Origin: Georgenia sp. EYE_87
GTDB taxonomy: Bacteria; Actinomycetota; Actinomycetes; Actinomycetales; Actinomycetaceae
Direction: 5' to 3'
Length of the DNA: 52,240 nucleotides
Assembly: GCF_023148685.1 (NCBI RefSeq)
Contig: NZ_JAHXNL010000018.1
Span: 20,321 to 72,560 of the forward strand
Shown here: one piece after another, positions 20,302-27,807 of the stretch
Layout: every line of letters begins with the position of its first letter
Numbering within the stretch: the stretch's first letter is position 1
Notes under the pieces: generated by a model
The model's database searches: none
Told to the model about the DNA's origin: nothing
The model's input: only the letters and a program-made list of their open reading frames with translations
Translations under genes and position numbers: made by a program

Positions 20302-21060
20302 TCAGGCGCCGGCGGCGATCTCCGCCAGGCGCTCGCGGTCGAGGACGGCCGTCCAGCGGCGGCCGGACTCGACCACGCCGTCCCGGCGCAGCCGGCTCAT
20401 CACCCGGGAGACCGACTCGGTGGTGGACCCGGTCATGCCCGCCAGGTCGGCGCGGCTGAGCGGGACCTGCAGCAGGGTGCCGCCGCCGGCCCGGTCCTGC
20501 CCGAGCTTGTCCGCCAGGCGCAGCAGCGTCGCCGCCACCCGTTGCACGACGGTGCCGGTGGAGATGCGCCCGACGTCGGAACGGGCGCGGACGAGCCGGC
20601 CCGCGACGTCGTCGAGGACGCGCAGGGCCACCTGCGGGTGCTCGGTCAGCACGCCGCGAAATGCCTCCGGGTCCATCCGTAGCGCGCACGTCGTCGTCAT
20701 CGCCTCGGCGCTCTCCGGGTACTCCGCCCGGCCGAGCGTGCTCAGCGCGCCCAGGAGGTCGCCGGGCGTGAGGACGTCGGTGAGCACCTCCTGCCCGGTG
20801 GGCGTGGGCTGGGTGATCCGCACGCGGCCCGCCGCGACGACGTAGAGGTGGTCCGCCGGCGCGCCCGCCTCGTAGAGCCGGTCACCCTCCGCCCAGGACA
20901 GCGAGACCGTGCGCCGGTCGATGTCGGCCAGCTCGTCCTCGTCCAGCCCGGCGAAGTAAGGCACCTGGCTCAGCACCTTCATGCGGACCGGGCGAGGGCA
21001 GGCGTGGGGCTGCGCGCAGGTGCTGCGCAGCGGGACGTGGCGCCGGGCCGCTCCGGTCAT
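20302..21060 (-). CDS. Crp/Fnr family transcriptional regulator
   Basis: 252-aa regulator. A cyclic-nucleotide-type beta-roll spans about residues 30-140 (GDRLYEAGAPADHLYVVAAGRVRI). A dimerisation helix and a C-terminal HTH follow, with LSRADLAGMTGSTTESVSRVMSRLRRDGVV as the recognition element. The beta-roll lacks the full cAMP-binding RxS pattern, so cAMP may not be the signal. Cys15 and Cys21 lie in a CAQPHAC motif just before the sensory domain, and a third Cys is near residue 126, which suggests a metal or redox input. FNR proper needs four cysteines. The ATG overlaps the stop of the upstream small gene (ATGA), so the two are coupled. Confidence 0.9.
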   Translation of the reverse strand: MTGAARRHVPLRSTCAQPHACPRPVRMKVLSQVPYFAGLDEDELADIDRRTVSLSWAEGDRLYEAGAPADHLYVVAAGRVRITQPTPTGQEVLTDVLTPGDLLGALSTLGRAEYPESAEAMTTTCALRMDPEAFRGVLTEHPQVALRVLDDVAGRLVRARSDVGRISTGTVVQRVAATLLRLADKLGQDRAGGGTLLQVPLSRADLAGMTGSTTESVSRVMSRLRRDGVVESGRRWTAVLDRERLAEIAAGA

Positions 21061-21311
21061 ACGATGAAGCCGTCGTCCTGCCCCGAGTCGCCGTGGACGA
21101 AGTCCTCCTCCTTCTCCGGCCCCGCGCCCACCAGCTCGGCGTCCGGGCCGGAGCGGTCCTCGTCGGTGCGCGGCGCGTTGGCGGGCCGGCCGCCTGCGAG
21201 GACGTCGCGGGAGCGGTACCGGTCGACGTCCTGGTCGGGGCGCACCAGGCCGCGGTGGACGAGGGCCTCGGTGACCAGGTCAGGTCGCCGGACGGGCTCG
21301 CGGGGGGTCAT
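21057..21311 (-). CDS. small acidic protein cotranscribed with the Crp/Fnr gene
   Basis: 84 aa, acidic and probably disordered (SGPDAELVGAGPEKEEDFVHGDSGQDDGFIV at the end, given here in part as GDSGQDDGFIV). I recognise no domain. ATG 21311 is preferred to GTG 21317 because GAGGAG lies 9 nt upstream of it but only 3 nt from the GTG. The final ATGA is shared with the regulator start, so its translation probably feeds into that of the Crp/Fnr protein. Confidence 0.65.
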   Translation of the reverse strand: MTPREPVRRPDLVTEALVHRGLVRPDQDVDRYRSRDVLAGGRPANAPRTDEDRSGPDAELVGAGPEKEEDFVHGDSGQDDGFIV

Positions 21312-21384
21312 GGTCACCAGCTCCTCGGTCCGTGGTGGGACGGTGTCGGGGCGCCCGGGGTAGGGGCCCCTCCTGAGTGGAATG

Positions 21385-22089
21385 TTACGTGAGCGACCAG
21401 TCCACCGGGTCGGCGCCCAGCTCGGCGAGCAGGGCGTTGGCGCGGGAGAAGGGCCGCGAGCCGAAGAATCCCCGTGAGGCGGACAGCGGGCTCGGGTGGG
21501 CGGAGGCGATCACCGGCGTCGTGCCGAGAAGCGGCCGCAGGGTGCCGGCGTCGCGGCCCCAGAGGATGGCGACCAGGGGCGTTCCCCGGGTCACCAGGGT
21601 GCGGATGGCGTGCTCGGTGACCTGCTCCCAGCCCTTGCCGCGGTGCGACGCCGGGGCGCCCGGACGCACCGTGAGCACCCGGTTGAGCAGCATGACGCCG
21701 TGGCGCGACCAGGGCGTGAGGTCGCCGTCGGAGGGGACGGGCAGGCCCAGGTCGTCGTGCAGCTCGCGGTAGATGTTCTGGAGCGACCGGGGCACGGGGC
21801 GCACGTCGGGCTGGACGGAGAACGACAGTCCCATCGGGTGCCCAGGGGTGGGGTAGGGGTCCTGCCCGACGACGAGCACCCGCACCTGGTCCAGGGGGTA
21901 GGTGAAGGCCCGCAGCACGTCCGTCCCGGCCGGCAGGTAGCCGTGCCCCGCCGCGATCTCGGACCGCAGGAACGTGCCCATCGCGCGGATCTGCGGCTCG
22001 ACGGGGGCGAGCGCCTCGGCCCAGCCCGGGTCGACGAGCTCGGCCAGCGGGTCGGCCAGCGAGTCGGCCTGATGAGAACTGGGTGCCAC
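21385..22089 (-). CDS. ung: uracil-DNA glycosylase, family 1
   Basis: Removes uracil from DNA to start base-excision repair. 234 aa from GTG 22089. The catalytic water-activating loop is [20 protein letters not shown], the Phe/Asn region [11 protein letters not shown] is intact, and the DNA-intercalating loop is [14 protein letters not shown]. An in-frame ATG at 22152 would add 21 residues ([14 protein letters not shown]) that do not look conserved, and a TACCCT box ends 6 nt before the GTG, so I prefer 22089. It is divergent from the DUF3263 gene. Confidence 0.96.
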   Translation of the reverse strand: MAPSSHQADSLADPLAELVDPGWAEALAPVEPQIRAMGTFLRSEIAAGHGYLPAGTDVLRAFTYPLDQVRVLVVGQDPYPTPGHPMGLSFSVQPDVRPVPRSLQNIYRELHDDLGLPVPSDGDLTPWSRHGVMLLNRVLTVRPGAPASHRGKGWEQVTEHAIRTLVTRGTPLVAILWGRDAGTLRPLLGTTPVIASAHPSPLSASRGFFGSRPFSRANALLAELGADPVDWSLT

Positions 22090-22095
22090 GCCGCG

Positions 22096-22101
22096 AGGGT
22101 A
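22096..22101 (-). promoter_or_regulatory. -10 box TACCCT, leaderless ung
   Basis: TACCCT on the minus strand ends 6 nt before GTG 22089. Confidence 0.45.
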
Positions 22102-22130
22102 GCTGCCCGGCGTGGCGCCACGCCCGAAGA

Positions 22131-22159
22131 ATGACACGGGTGTCGTTCGCACCTAGCAT
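22131..22159 (+). promoter_or_regulatory. housekeeping-type promoter of the DUF3263 gene
   Basis: ATGACA (22131-22136), 17 nt, TAGCAT (22154-22159). The GGAGGAG ribosome site follows at about 22199-22205. Confidence 0.5.
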
Positions 22160-22208
22160 GGGTGCGGCCCGTCGACCCGGAGGGCACGCCGAGAACCTGG
22201 AGGAGCAC

Positions 22209-22496
22209 ATGGCCGCCGCAGCGCACGCGAAGGTCGACGCCGCCGCCGGGCTGACCGAGACCGAGACCGCGATCCTGGCGTTCGAGCGGCAGTGGTGGAA
22301 GTACGCCGGGGCCAAGGAGACGGCGATCCGTGAGCTGTTCGACATGAGCGCCACGCGCTACTACCAGGTGCTCAACCAGCTCCTCGACTCGGAGGCCGCC
22401 CTGGCTGCGGACCCCATGCTGGTCAAGCGGCTGCGGCGCATGCGCTCCTCCCGTCAGCGGGAGCGCTCCTCGCGCCGACTCGGCTCCTCCCTGTAG
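22209..22496 (+). CDS. DUF3263 family protein
   Basis: 95-aa helical protein from ATG 22209, close behind a GGAGGAG ribosome site. The DUF3263 core is LTETETAILAFERQWWKYAGAKETAIRELF; the following MSATRYYQVLNQLLDSEAAL resembles a helix-turn-helix, so DNA binding is plausible but unproven. The C-terminus is very basic (KRLRRMRSSRQRERSSRRL). In Mycobacterium tuberculosis the DUF3263 gene (Rv0430) also precedes the LytR_C gene (Rv0431/virR), as here. Longer in-frame starts from 22083 overlap ung and are unlikely. Confidence 0.9.
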   Translation: MAAAAHAKVDAAAGLTETETAILAFERQWWKYAGAKETAIRELFDMSATRYYQVLNQLLDSEAALAADPMLVKRLRRMRSSRQRERSSRRLGSSL

Positions 22497-22529
22497 GGAC
22501 CCCTGACGCGTCGGCCCGGCCGGAACGGA

Positions 22530-22535
22530 TAGCCT
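22530..22535 (+). promoter_or_regulatory. -10 box TAGCCT, leaderless LytR_C gene
   Basis: TAGCCT ends 6 nt before GTG 22542, so this gene has its own promoter inside the DUF3263 neighbourhood. Confidence 0.45.
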
Positions 22536-22541
22536 CTGCCC

Positions 22542-23189
22542 GTGAGCACGCCACACGAGGACTACCCCGAGGACGAGTTCGACGTCGCCGGCCGGGACCG
22601 CACCCCCCAGGGTGTGCACCGCGGTCCGCGGCCCCTCCTGCGCACGCTGCTGCCGATACTGGCCGTCATCGTCCTCGCCCCGCTGCTGGCCTGGGGCGCG
22701 ATCAGCCTTCTGGGCGGTTCCGGCGAGCCGGGGCCCTCCGCCGCCACGACCGCCGCGCAGGACACCGCCGCGCCGACCGCGGGGGCCACCGACGGGACGA
22801 CGGGCGAGGCTCCCGCCGAGGGGACGACCGAGGGCGCGGAGCCCACCTCGGAGGCGCCCACCGAGGAGGCGCCCACCGAGGAGGAGACGACCGAGGAGCC
22901 GGCCGGCCAGGTGGAGTACGGCACCGCCATCGCCGTGCTCAACGGCGCGGGCGTCAACGGGCTGGCCGGCGAGGTGGTCGGCACCCTGGCCTCCGAGGGC
23001 TTCACCGGCGGTGTGGCGGACGACTACACGTCCGGCGCCCCGGCGACGACGACGCTCTACTACAACAACCCCGAGCTCCAGGCCACCGCCGAGGAGGTCG
23101 CCCGCGTCCTCGGCATCGGCAACGTCGTGGAGAGCTCGAGCGCCACGCAGGCCATCGCCATCGTCCTCCGCTCCGACTTCCAGGGCTGA
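22542..23189 (+). CDS. LytR_C domain envelope protein, VirR-like
   Basis: 215-aa single-pass envelope protein. An acidic cytosolic N-terminus (HEDYPEDEFDVAGRD) precedes a membrane helix (LLPILAVIVLAPLLAWGAISLL, about residues 36-57). A Thr/Glu/Pro linker with EAPTE-type repeats (about 65-125) leads to a C-terminal LytR_C domain (about 127-215: TAIAVLNGAGVNGLAGEVVGTLASEGF). The layout and the preceding DUF3263 gene match mycobacterial VirR (Rv0431), an envelope-remodelling protein involved in vesicle release. It lacks the LCP catalytic domain. The FAD oxidoreductase ATG follows after one base. Confidence 0.88.
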   Translation: MSTPHEDYPEDEFDVAGRDRTPQGVHRGPRPLLRTLLPILAVIVLAPLLAWGAISLLGGSGEPGPSAATTAAQDTAAPTAGATDGTTGEAPAEGTTEGAEPTSEAPTEEAPTEEETTEEPAGQVEYGTAIAVLNGAGVNGLAGEVVGTLASEGFTGGVADDYTSGAPATTTLYYNNPELQATAEEVARVLGIGNVVESSSATQAIAIVLRSDFQG

Positions 23190-23190
23190 C

Positions 23191-24675
23191 ATGACCCGCG
23201 AGGTGCGGGACGCCGTCGTCGTCGGCTCTGGCCCCAACGGCCTGGCCGCGGCGGTCACGCTCGCGCGGGCCGGCCTGGACGTGCTGCTCCTCGAGGCCCA
23301 GCCGACCCTGGGCGGCGGCGCGCGCACCCTCGACCTCGGGCTCGCGCCCGGCCTCGTGCACGACGTCTGCTCCGCCATCCACCCCCTCGCCATCGCCAGC
23401 CCCTTCCTGCGCGAGTTCGACCTGCGGGCCCGCGGCGTCCGCGTCGTCGTCCCGGAGCTCTCCTACGCCCAGCCCCTGGAGGGCCGCGAGGCCGGGCTCG
23501 CCTTCCACGACCTCGACCGCACGGCCGACGGGCTCGGGGCGGACGGGCCGGCGTGGCGCCGGCTCATGGCGCCGCTCGTCGACGGCGCCCGGGCGGTCAC
23601 CGCGCTCGGCGTCGGCGACCACCGCAGCCTGCCGCCGGAGGTGCTCACCCCGCGCGGCCTGCGCGGGGCCGTGGCCTTCGGCACCGCCCTGCTCGAGCAG
23701 GGCAGCGGGCTGTGGGACCTGCGCTTCTCCGGCGACGTCGCACCCGCCCTGCTCACCGGCGTCGCCGCCCACACGATCAGCGCCCTCCCCTCGCTCGCGG
23801 GCGCCGGCACCGCGCTGCTGCTCGGGTCGATGGCCCACGCGGACGGCTGGGTCATGCCGGCCGGCGGCAGCCAGGCCATCACCGACGCCCTCGTCGACGA
23901 CCTGATCGCGCACGGGGGCGAGGTCCGCACCGGCACGCCGGTGACCGGCTGGCGCGAGCTGCCCCGGGCCCGCGCCTACCTGTTCGACACCACGCCCCGC
24001 ACCATGGTCCAGGTGTGGGGCGAGCGGATGGCGCCGTCGGTCCGTTCCGCGCTCGCCCGGTTCCGCTACGGCAACGCCGCCGCCAAGGTCGACTTCGTGC
24101 TGTCGGGCCCGGTCCCGTGGGCGGACCCGCGCGTGGGCGGGGCCAGCACGGTCCACGTGGCGGGCACCCGGCCGCAGATGGTGGCCGCGGAGGCCGCCGT
24201 GCACGCCGGCCGGCACGCCGAGCGCCCGGTGGTGCTCGTCTCGGACCCCACCGTGGCCGACCCCGCCCGCGAGGTCGGCGGGCTGCGGCCGCTGTGGACC
24301 TACACCCACGTCCCGGCGGGCTCGGACCGCGACGTCACCGAGGACGTCACCGCCCAGATCGAGCGGTTCGCGCCCGGCTTCCGGGACGTCGTCGTCACCT
24401 CGCGGTGCGTCCCGGCCGCCGAGATGGCGGCGCACAACGCCAACTACGTCGGGGGCGACATCGCCGCCGGGGCGATCTCGATGTACCGGATGGTCGCCCG
24501 CCCGCGCACCGCCTGGCACGCCTACGACGCGGGCGTGCCCGGGGTGTACCTGTGCTCGTCCTCCACCCCGCCGGGACCGGGGGTGCACGGCATGGCCGGC
24601 TGGCACGCCGCCCGCCGCGCGCTGCGCGCCCGGTTCGGGATCCGGCGGGCGCCGGCCCTGGGGCCGGCGGCGTAG
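23191..24675 (+). CDS. FAD-dependent oxidoreductase, phytoene-desaturase-like
   Basis: 494-aa flavoprotein. The Rossmann dinucleotide motif is AVVVGSGPNGLAAAVTLARAG, followed by LLLEAQPTLGGGARTLDL, both typical of the amine-oxidase/CrtI superfamily. The C-terminal FAD contact region is YVGGDIAAGAISMYRMVARPR with YLCSSSTPPGPGVHGMAGWHAAR, matching COG1233 members. There are no carotenoid genes nearby, so the substrate is unknown; a retinol-saturase-like or lipid desaturase/isomerase role is possible. ATG 23191 is one base after the LytR_C stop, so it is probably cotranscribed. Confidence 0.88.
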   Translation: MTREVRDAVVVGSGPNGLAAAVTLARAGLDVLLLEAQPTLGGGARTLDLGLAPGLVHDVCSAIHPLAIASPFLREFDLRARGVRVVVPELSYAQPLEGREAGLAFHDLDRTADGLGADGPAWRRLMAPLVDGARAVTALGVGDHRSLPPEVLTPRGLRGAVAFGTALLEQGSGLWDLRFSGDVAPALLTGVAAHTISALPSLAGAGTALLLGSMAHADGWVMPAGGSQAITDALVDDLIAHGGEVRTGTPVTGWRELPRARAYLFDTTPRTMVQVWGERMAPSVRSALARFRYGNAAAKVDFVLSGPVPWADPRVGGASTVHVAGTRPQMVAAEAAVHAGRHAERPVVLVSDPTVADPAREVGGLRPLWTYTHVPAGSDRDVTEDVTAQIERFAPGFRDVVVTSRCVPAAEMAAHNANYVGGDIAAGAISMYRMVARPRTAWHAYDAGVPGVYLCSSSTPPGPGVHGMAGWHAARRALRARFGIRRAPALGPAA

Positions 24676-24691
24676 CGCTGCTGCCTGTCGC

Positions 24692-24782
24692 GTGAGGCCC
24701 GCTCACGTGAGGACCACCTTCTGAGCTCAGGACGGCTGTCCGGGCCCGGGCGAGGGGCCTCACCGCGAAAGAGGGTCCTCAC
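24692..24782. repeat. interleaved inverted repeats between convergent genes
   Basis: Two 9-bp inverted pairs interlock: gtgaggccc 24692-24700 with gggcctcac 24755-24763, and gtgaggacc 24707-24715 with ggtcctcac 24774-24782. The palindrome ctgagctcag (24721-24730) lies between them. This is the only terminator-like structure between the two stop codons. Confidence 0.5.
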
Positions 24783-25578
24783 GCAGGCGGACGACCTCGA
24801 GCTGGGGCCGCTTGGGCCGGCGCGCGTCCCCCGAGGACCGGCGCCGCAGCCGCCGCCCCACCCACGGGCCGGCGTAGCTGCGCGCCCAGGCCAGGTCGCC
24901 CCGCAGCCGCTCCGCCCGGGCCGCGGGCGGCAGCGGCTCGAGCGGGTCGTCCCAGCGCTCCGTCTCCGCCCCCAGGCCCAGCGCCACCAGGGCGCCCTGC
25001 GCGACGCGCTCGTGGCCCTCGGTGCTCAGGTGGATGCGGTCCTGCGCCCACATCCGCCAGTCGCGCAGCGAGCGCATGCCCCACACGTCGAGCACGTGGC
25101 CGCCGTGGCGCCGGGCGATGGTCCACACGTGGGCGTTGAACACCGCCACCCGCGGCCGGGTGGCCCGGATGACGGGGGAGTCGCGGGCGTCCATCCCGGT
25201 GGCGAGCAGCACGTCTGCGCCGGTCGCGCGCACCCGCACCACCGCCGCCTCGAGCCGCGCGGCGAGGGCGTCCGGGTCGGCGCCGGGGCGCAGGAGGTCG
25301 TTGCCCCCGCCGACGAGGGAGACGAGGTCGGGCCGGAGCTGGAGGGCGGCCGGCAGCTGCTCGGCGACGATCTCCCCGAGCAGCCGCCCGCGCACCGCGA
25401 GGTTGGCGTACTCGAGCGGACCGTCGTGGCGCTCCGCGAGGCGCTGCGCCAGCAGGTCCGCCCATCCGCGCGGGACGTCCGGCGCGGCCGGGTCGAGGTC
25501 CCACAGGCCCTCGGTCATCGAGTCGCCGAGGGCGACGTAGCGCGCCCACCGCGCGGCGGGTCCGGTTCCGGTGCTCAC
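24760..25578 (-). CDS. SGNH/GDSL hydrolase family protein
   Basis: 272-aa esterase-like protein with no signal peptide, so probably cytosolic. SGNH blocks are in order: block I ALGDSMTEG with nucleophile Ser20, the Gly in AVRGRLLG, the Asn in LVGGGNDLLRPG, and block V QDRIHLS with Asp180 and His183. The C-terminal ~55 residues are Arg-rich and unconserved (RRLRRRSSGDARRPKRPQ). It is a common family in actinobacteria whose substrates are mostly unknown lipids or acyl esters. GTG 25578 starts it. Confidence 0.9.
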   Translation of the reverse strand: MSTGTGPAARWARYVALGDSMTEGLWDLDPAAPDVPRGWADLLAQRLAERHDGPLEYANLAVRGRLLGEIVAEQLPAALQLRPDLVSLVGGGNDLLRPGADPDALAARLEAAVVRVRATGADVLLATGMDARDSPVIRATRPRVAVFNAHVWTIARRHGGHVLDVWGMRSLRDWRMWAQDRIHLSTEGHERVAQGALVALGLGAETERWDDPLEPLPPAARAERLRGDLAWARSYAGPWVGRRLRRRSSGDARRPKRPQLEVVRLREDPLSR

Positions 25579-25626
25579 CGCACGGGATTCTGCTCCGTCC
25601 GGCCGGCATCCCCAACCGGACGGGGC

Positions 25627-27081
25627 TCACAGCGCGCCGGACTCCTCCAGCGCTGCGACGGCGAGGATCACGTTCGCGCCCGACCAGGTCAGCGGCGCGA
25701 CCGCCGCCGGGGCGCCGTTGGCCAGCACCTTCTCCGGGATCGCGCCCGAGGCGGTGCGGTGCTCCATCACCCAGTCCAGCCAGGCCGTGGCCCGGCGCGG
25801 GTGCCCGTTCTCCGCGGCCGCGAGCGCGTACAGGGTGGTCTCGGGCGTCCACGTGATGCCGTCGCGCTTCCACCCCGCGCCCGGCGCGACGCCGCCCGCC
25901 GGGCGCGCCATCTCCTCCGCGGAGAGCAGCCACGCCTCCACCGCCCCCGGCGGCGCCTCGGCCGTGAAGGGCGGCAGGAGCATCGCCGTCGCCGCGTCCC
26001 GCCCGTCCGCGCCGAGCAGGGAGGTCACCGGCCCGCCGTCGGCGTAGCGCTCGTACCCGCCCGGGCCGAAGGTGGTGACGACGGCGGAGCGGACCTGCGC
26101 GGCCCGCCCGCCCACCTCGGCGGCCCGGTCGCCCAGGCCCTGGTCGGCGTAGAGGCGGGCGGCGTGCTCGAGCCCGGCGAGCATCGGCGCGACCGTGCCC
26201 AGCGTCAGGTCGGTCTCGCGGACCTCCCAGTAGTCCGCCGACGGCGGCGGCAGGTGCGGCTCCTCGGCGGTGAGCTCGAGGACGTGGTCGACGGTGGTGT
26301 CCACGAGCGGACGGAGCCGGGCGAAGGCGGCCGCGCGCTCGCCGTCGTCCTCGATCTGGGCCAGGACGGTGGCGGCGGACCACAGCACCCAGCCGTTCCC
26401 GTCGAGCTGGATGCCCCGCGCGTCCGGCACGCCGGAGCCGTCCGGGACGTACCGGGCCTGGAACCCGCCGTGCTCGCTCTGCACGTCGGCGACGAAGCCG
26501 AGCACCGCCACCGCGTCCTCGACGTGACCCGTCCGGGCGAGCGCCGCGGCCACGAAGGAGGCGTCGCGCGGCCAGACGTAGCGCCAGCGGTCCGACCACC
26601 CGGCCACGACGGCGCCGGGGGCGGCCTCGAGCCCGGCCCCGCCGTCGTCGAAGGCGGCGCCGGTGAGGGTCCGGATGTCCAGCAGCGCGTCGGTGACGAC
26701 CTCCTCGTAGGGGGTGCCCGCGCCGGGGACGGTGCCCTCGGCGAGCCAGGCGCGCTGCGCGGCGGCGAGCGCCTCCGCCTCGACGTCACCGGCGTGCTCG
26801 GCGAGCACGCGGGAGCCGGGCAGGTACTCCGCGGGCTCGTGGGCGGGGACGTCGGCGACCGTGCCGTCCGGCTGGAGGTGGACGCCGTCGAGGTAGAGGG
26901 CGACGAACTCCTCCGTGGACTCGTGGGCCTTCAGGTGCACCGACCACGCCGCGGTGCCCGCCCACAGGGCCGCGGCGAGGGACCAGGCCAGGACGCGGCG
27001 GCCGCGCCGCCGCCGGGCGGGCGGGGGTGCGCCGTCCGCGGTGCGCGCCGCGGCGCGCTCGGGCAGGACGGCGGTGGTCAC
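25627..27081 (-). CDS. membrane-anchored GH15-like (alpha/alpha)6 protein
   Basis: 484 aa from GTG 27081. A cytosolic Arg-rich stretch (PPPARRRRGRR) is followed by one membrane helix (VLAWSLAAALWAGTAAWSV), so the bulk is outside the cell. The outer part resembles GH15 glucoamylase: WRYVWPRDASFVAAALARTG matches the substrate-binding WPRD block, then WVLWSA, and the C-terminal GAIPEKVLANGAPAAVAPLTWSGANVILAV matches the family PLTWSHA end. A glycoside-processing role in the envelope is inferred. The upstream TACCCT box supports the GTG rather than the in-frame ATG at 27183. Confidence 0.8.
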   Translation of the reverse strand: MTTAVLPERAAARTADGAPPPARRRRGRRVLAWSLAAALWAGTAAWSVHLKAHESTEEFVALYLDGVHLQPDGTVADVPAHEPAEYLPGSRVLAEHAGDVEAEALAAAQRAWLAEGTVPGAGTPYEEVVTDALLDIRTLTGAAFDDGGAGLEAAPGAVVAGWSDRWRYVWPRDASFVAAALARTGHVEDAVAVLGFVADVQSEHGGFQARYVPDGSGVPDARGIQLDGNGWVLWSAATVLAQIEDDGERAAAFARLRPLVDTTVDHVLELTAEEPHLPPPSADYWEVRETDLTLGTVAPMLAGLEHAARLYADQGLGDRAAEVGGRAAQVRSAVVTTFGPGGYERYADGGPVTSLLGADGRDAATAMLLPPFTAEAPPGAVEAWLLSAEEMARPAGGVAPGAGWKRDGITWTPETTLYALAAAENGHPRRATAWLDWVMEHRTASGAIPEKVLANGAPAAVAPLTWSGANVILAVAALEESGAL

Positions 27082-27087
27082 GGCAGC

Positions 27088-27093
27088 AGGGTA
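27088..27093 (-). promoter_or_regulatory. -10 box TACCCT, leaderless GH15-like gene
   Basis: TACCCT on the minus strand ends 6 nt before GTG 27081. Confidence 0.45.
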
Positions 27094-27134
27094 CGGCAGC
27101 CGGTCCCGGGCCGGTCCCGACGGGGGCACGCCGC

Positions 27135-27674
27135 CTACGGCGCGGTCATGATCGGCTCGCCGTCGGCGCCGAGGACGAACCACACCTCGTTGACGTTCTG
27201 GCCGGTGGTGTCGCCCGGGGCGGTGTCGTTCTGCCAGTAGTACAGCGGCCAGTCGTTGTAGGTGGCCTGGACCGTGCCGTCGCTGCGCTCGATGGAGCCG
27301 AGGAGCGCCTCGTCGATGCCCTCGCCCGCGGTCGGCTCCCCCTCGAGCGGCGGCCAGGCCACGAGGCAGTCACCCTCGCAGGTCGAGGTGCCGGGGGAGT
27401 CGTTGGCGAACATGTACAGGGTCATCCCCTCGCCGTCGACGACGATCTCGCCCAGGTCGGTGTCCGCAAGGCCCAGCGTGGTGGCCTCGGCCGCGCTACC
27501 GTCGGTCGCGTCGGCGGTGCCGGTGGAGGGCGCCGTCGGTGTCTCCGCGCCGGGGGCCATGGTCTCGGCCCCGTCGCCACCCGTCGCGGTCCCGCCGTCG
27601 TCCGAGCAGGCGGCCAGCGCACCGCCGAGCAGGACGGCAGCCGTCACGACCCGCAGGCCCGCTCGTGCACTCAT
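27135..27674 (-). CDS. COG4315 lipoprotein with secreted repeats
   Basis: 179-aa lipoprotein: signal AGLRVVTAAVLLGGALAAC with lipobox LAAC, then a Ser/Thr/Gly linker. Two PF03640-type repeats follow, one starting LGEIVVDGEGMTLYMFANDSPG with CEGDCLVAWPP, the other QATYNDWPLYYWQNDTAPGD. The two Cys residues in CEGDC may bind a metal or form a disulfide. Function unknown; such proteins are often linked to extracytoplasmic sigma factors. ATG 27674 is preceded by GGAGGAAT. It is divergent from an ECF sigma gene with a near-identical promoter. Confidence 0.88.
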   Translation of the reverse strand: MSARAGLRVVTAAVLLGGALAACSDDGGTATGGDGAETMAPGAETPTAPSTGTADATDGSAAEATTLGLADTDLGEIVVDGEGMTLYMFANDSPGTSTCEGDCLVAWPPLEGEPTAGEGIDEALLGSIERSDGTVQATYNDWPLYYWQNDTAPGDTTGQNVNEVWFVLGADGEPIMTAP

Positions 27675-27733
27675 GATTCCTCCGGAGGTCTCGATGCCGT
27701 GGTCCCGGCGGCCGGACGGTCCGCCGAAGGTGG

Positions 27734-27760
27734 TACGTCCGGCGCGGCCGCAGGGATGGC
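27734..27760 (-). promoter_or_regulatory. ECF-type promoter of the COG4315 lipoprotein gene
   Basis: On the minus strand: -35-like GCCATCCC (27760-27753), 15 nt, then CGTA (27737-27734). It matches the plus-strand promoter at 27772-27798 at 21 of 27 positions with identical spacing. The implied leader is about 50 nt and contains the GGAGGAAT ribosome site. Confidence 0.6.
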
Positions 27761-27771
27761 GGCGGCGCCCG

Positions 27772-27798
27772 GCAATCCCGGCCGCGCCCCCGGACGTA
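27772..27798 (+). promoter_or_regulatory. ECF-type promoter of the sigma/anti-sigma operon
   Basis: -35-like GCAATCCC (27772-27779), 15 nt, then CGTA (27795-27798), 9 nt before GTG 27808. Pairing with the mirrored copy suggests autoregulation by the encoded sigma factor. Confidence 0.6.
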
Positions 27799-27807
27799 GC
27801 ACGTGGT

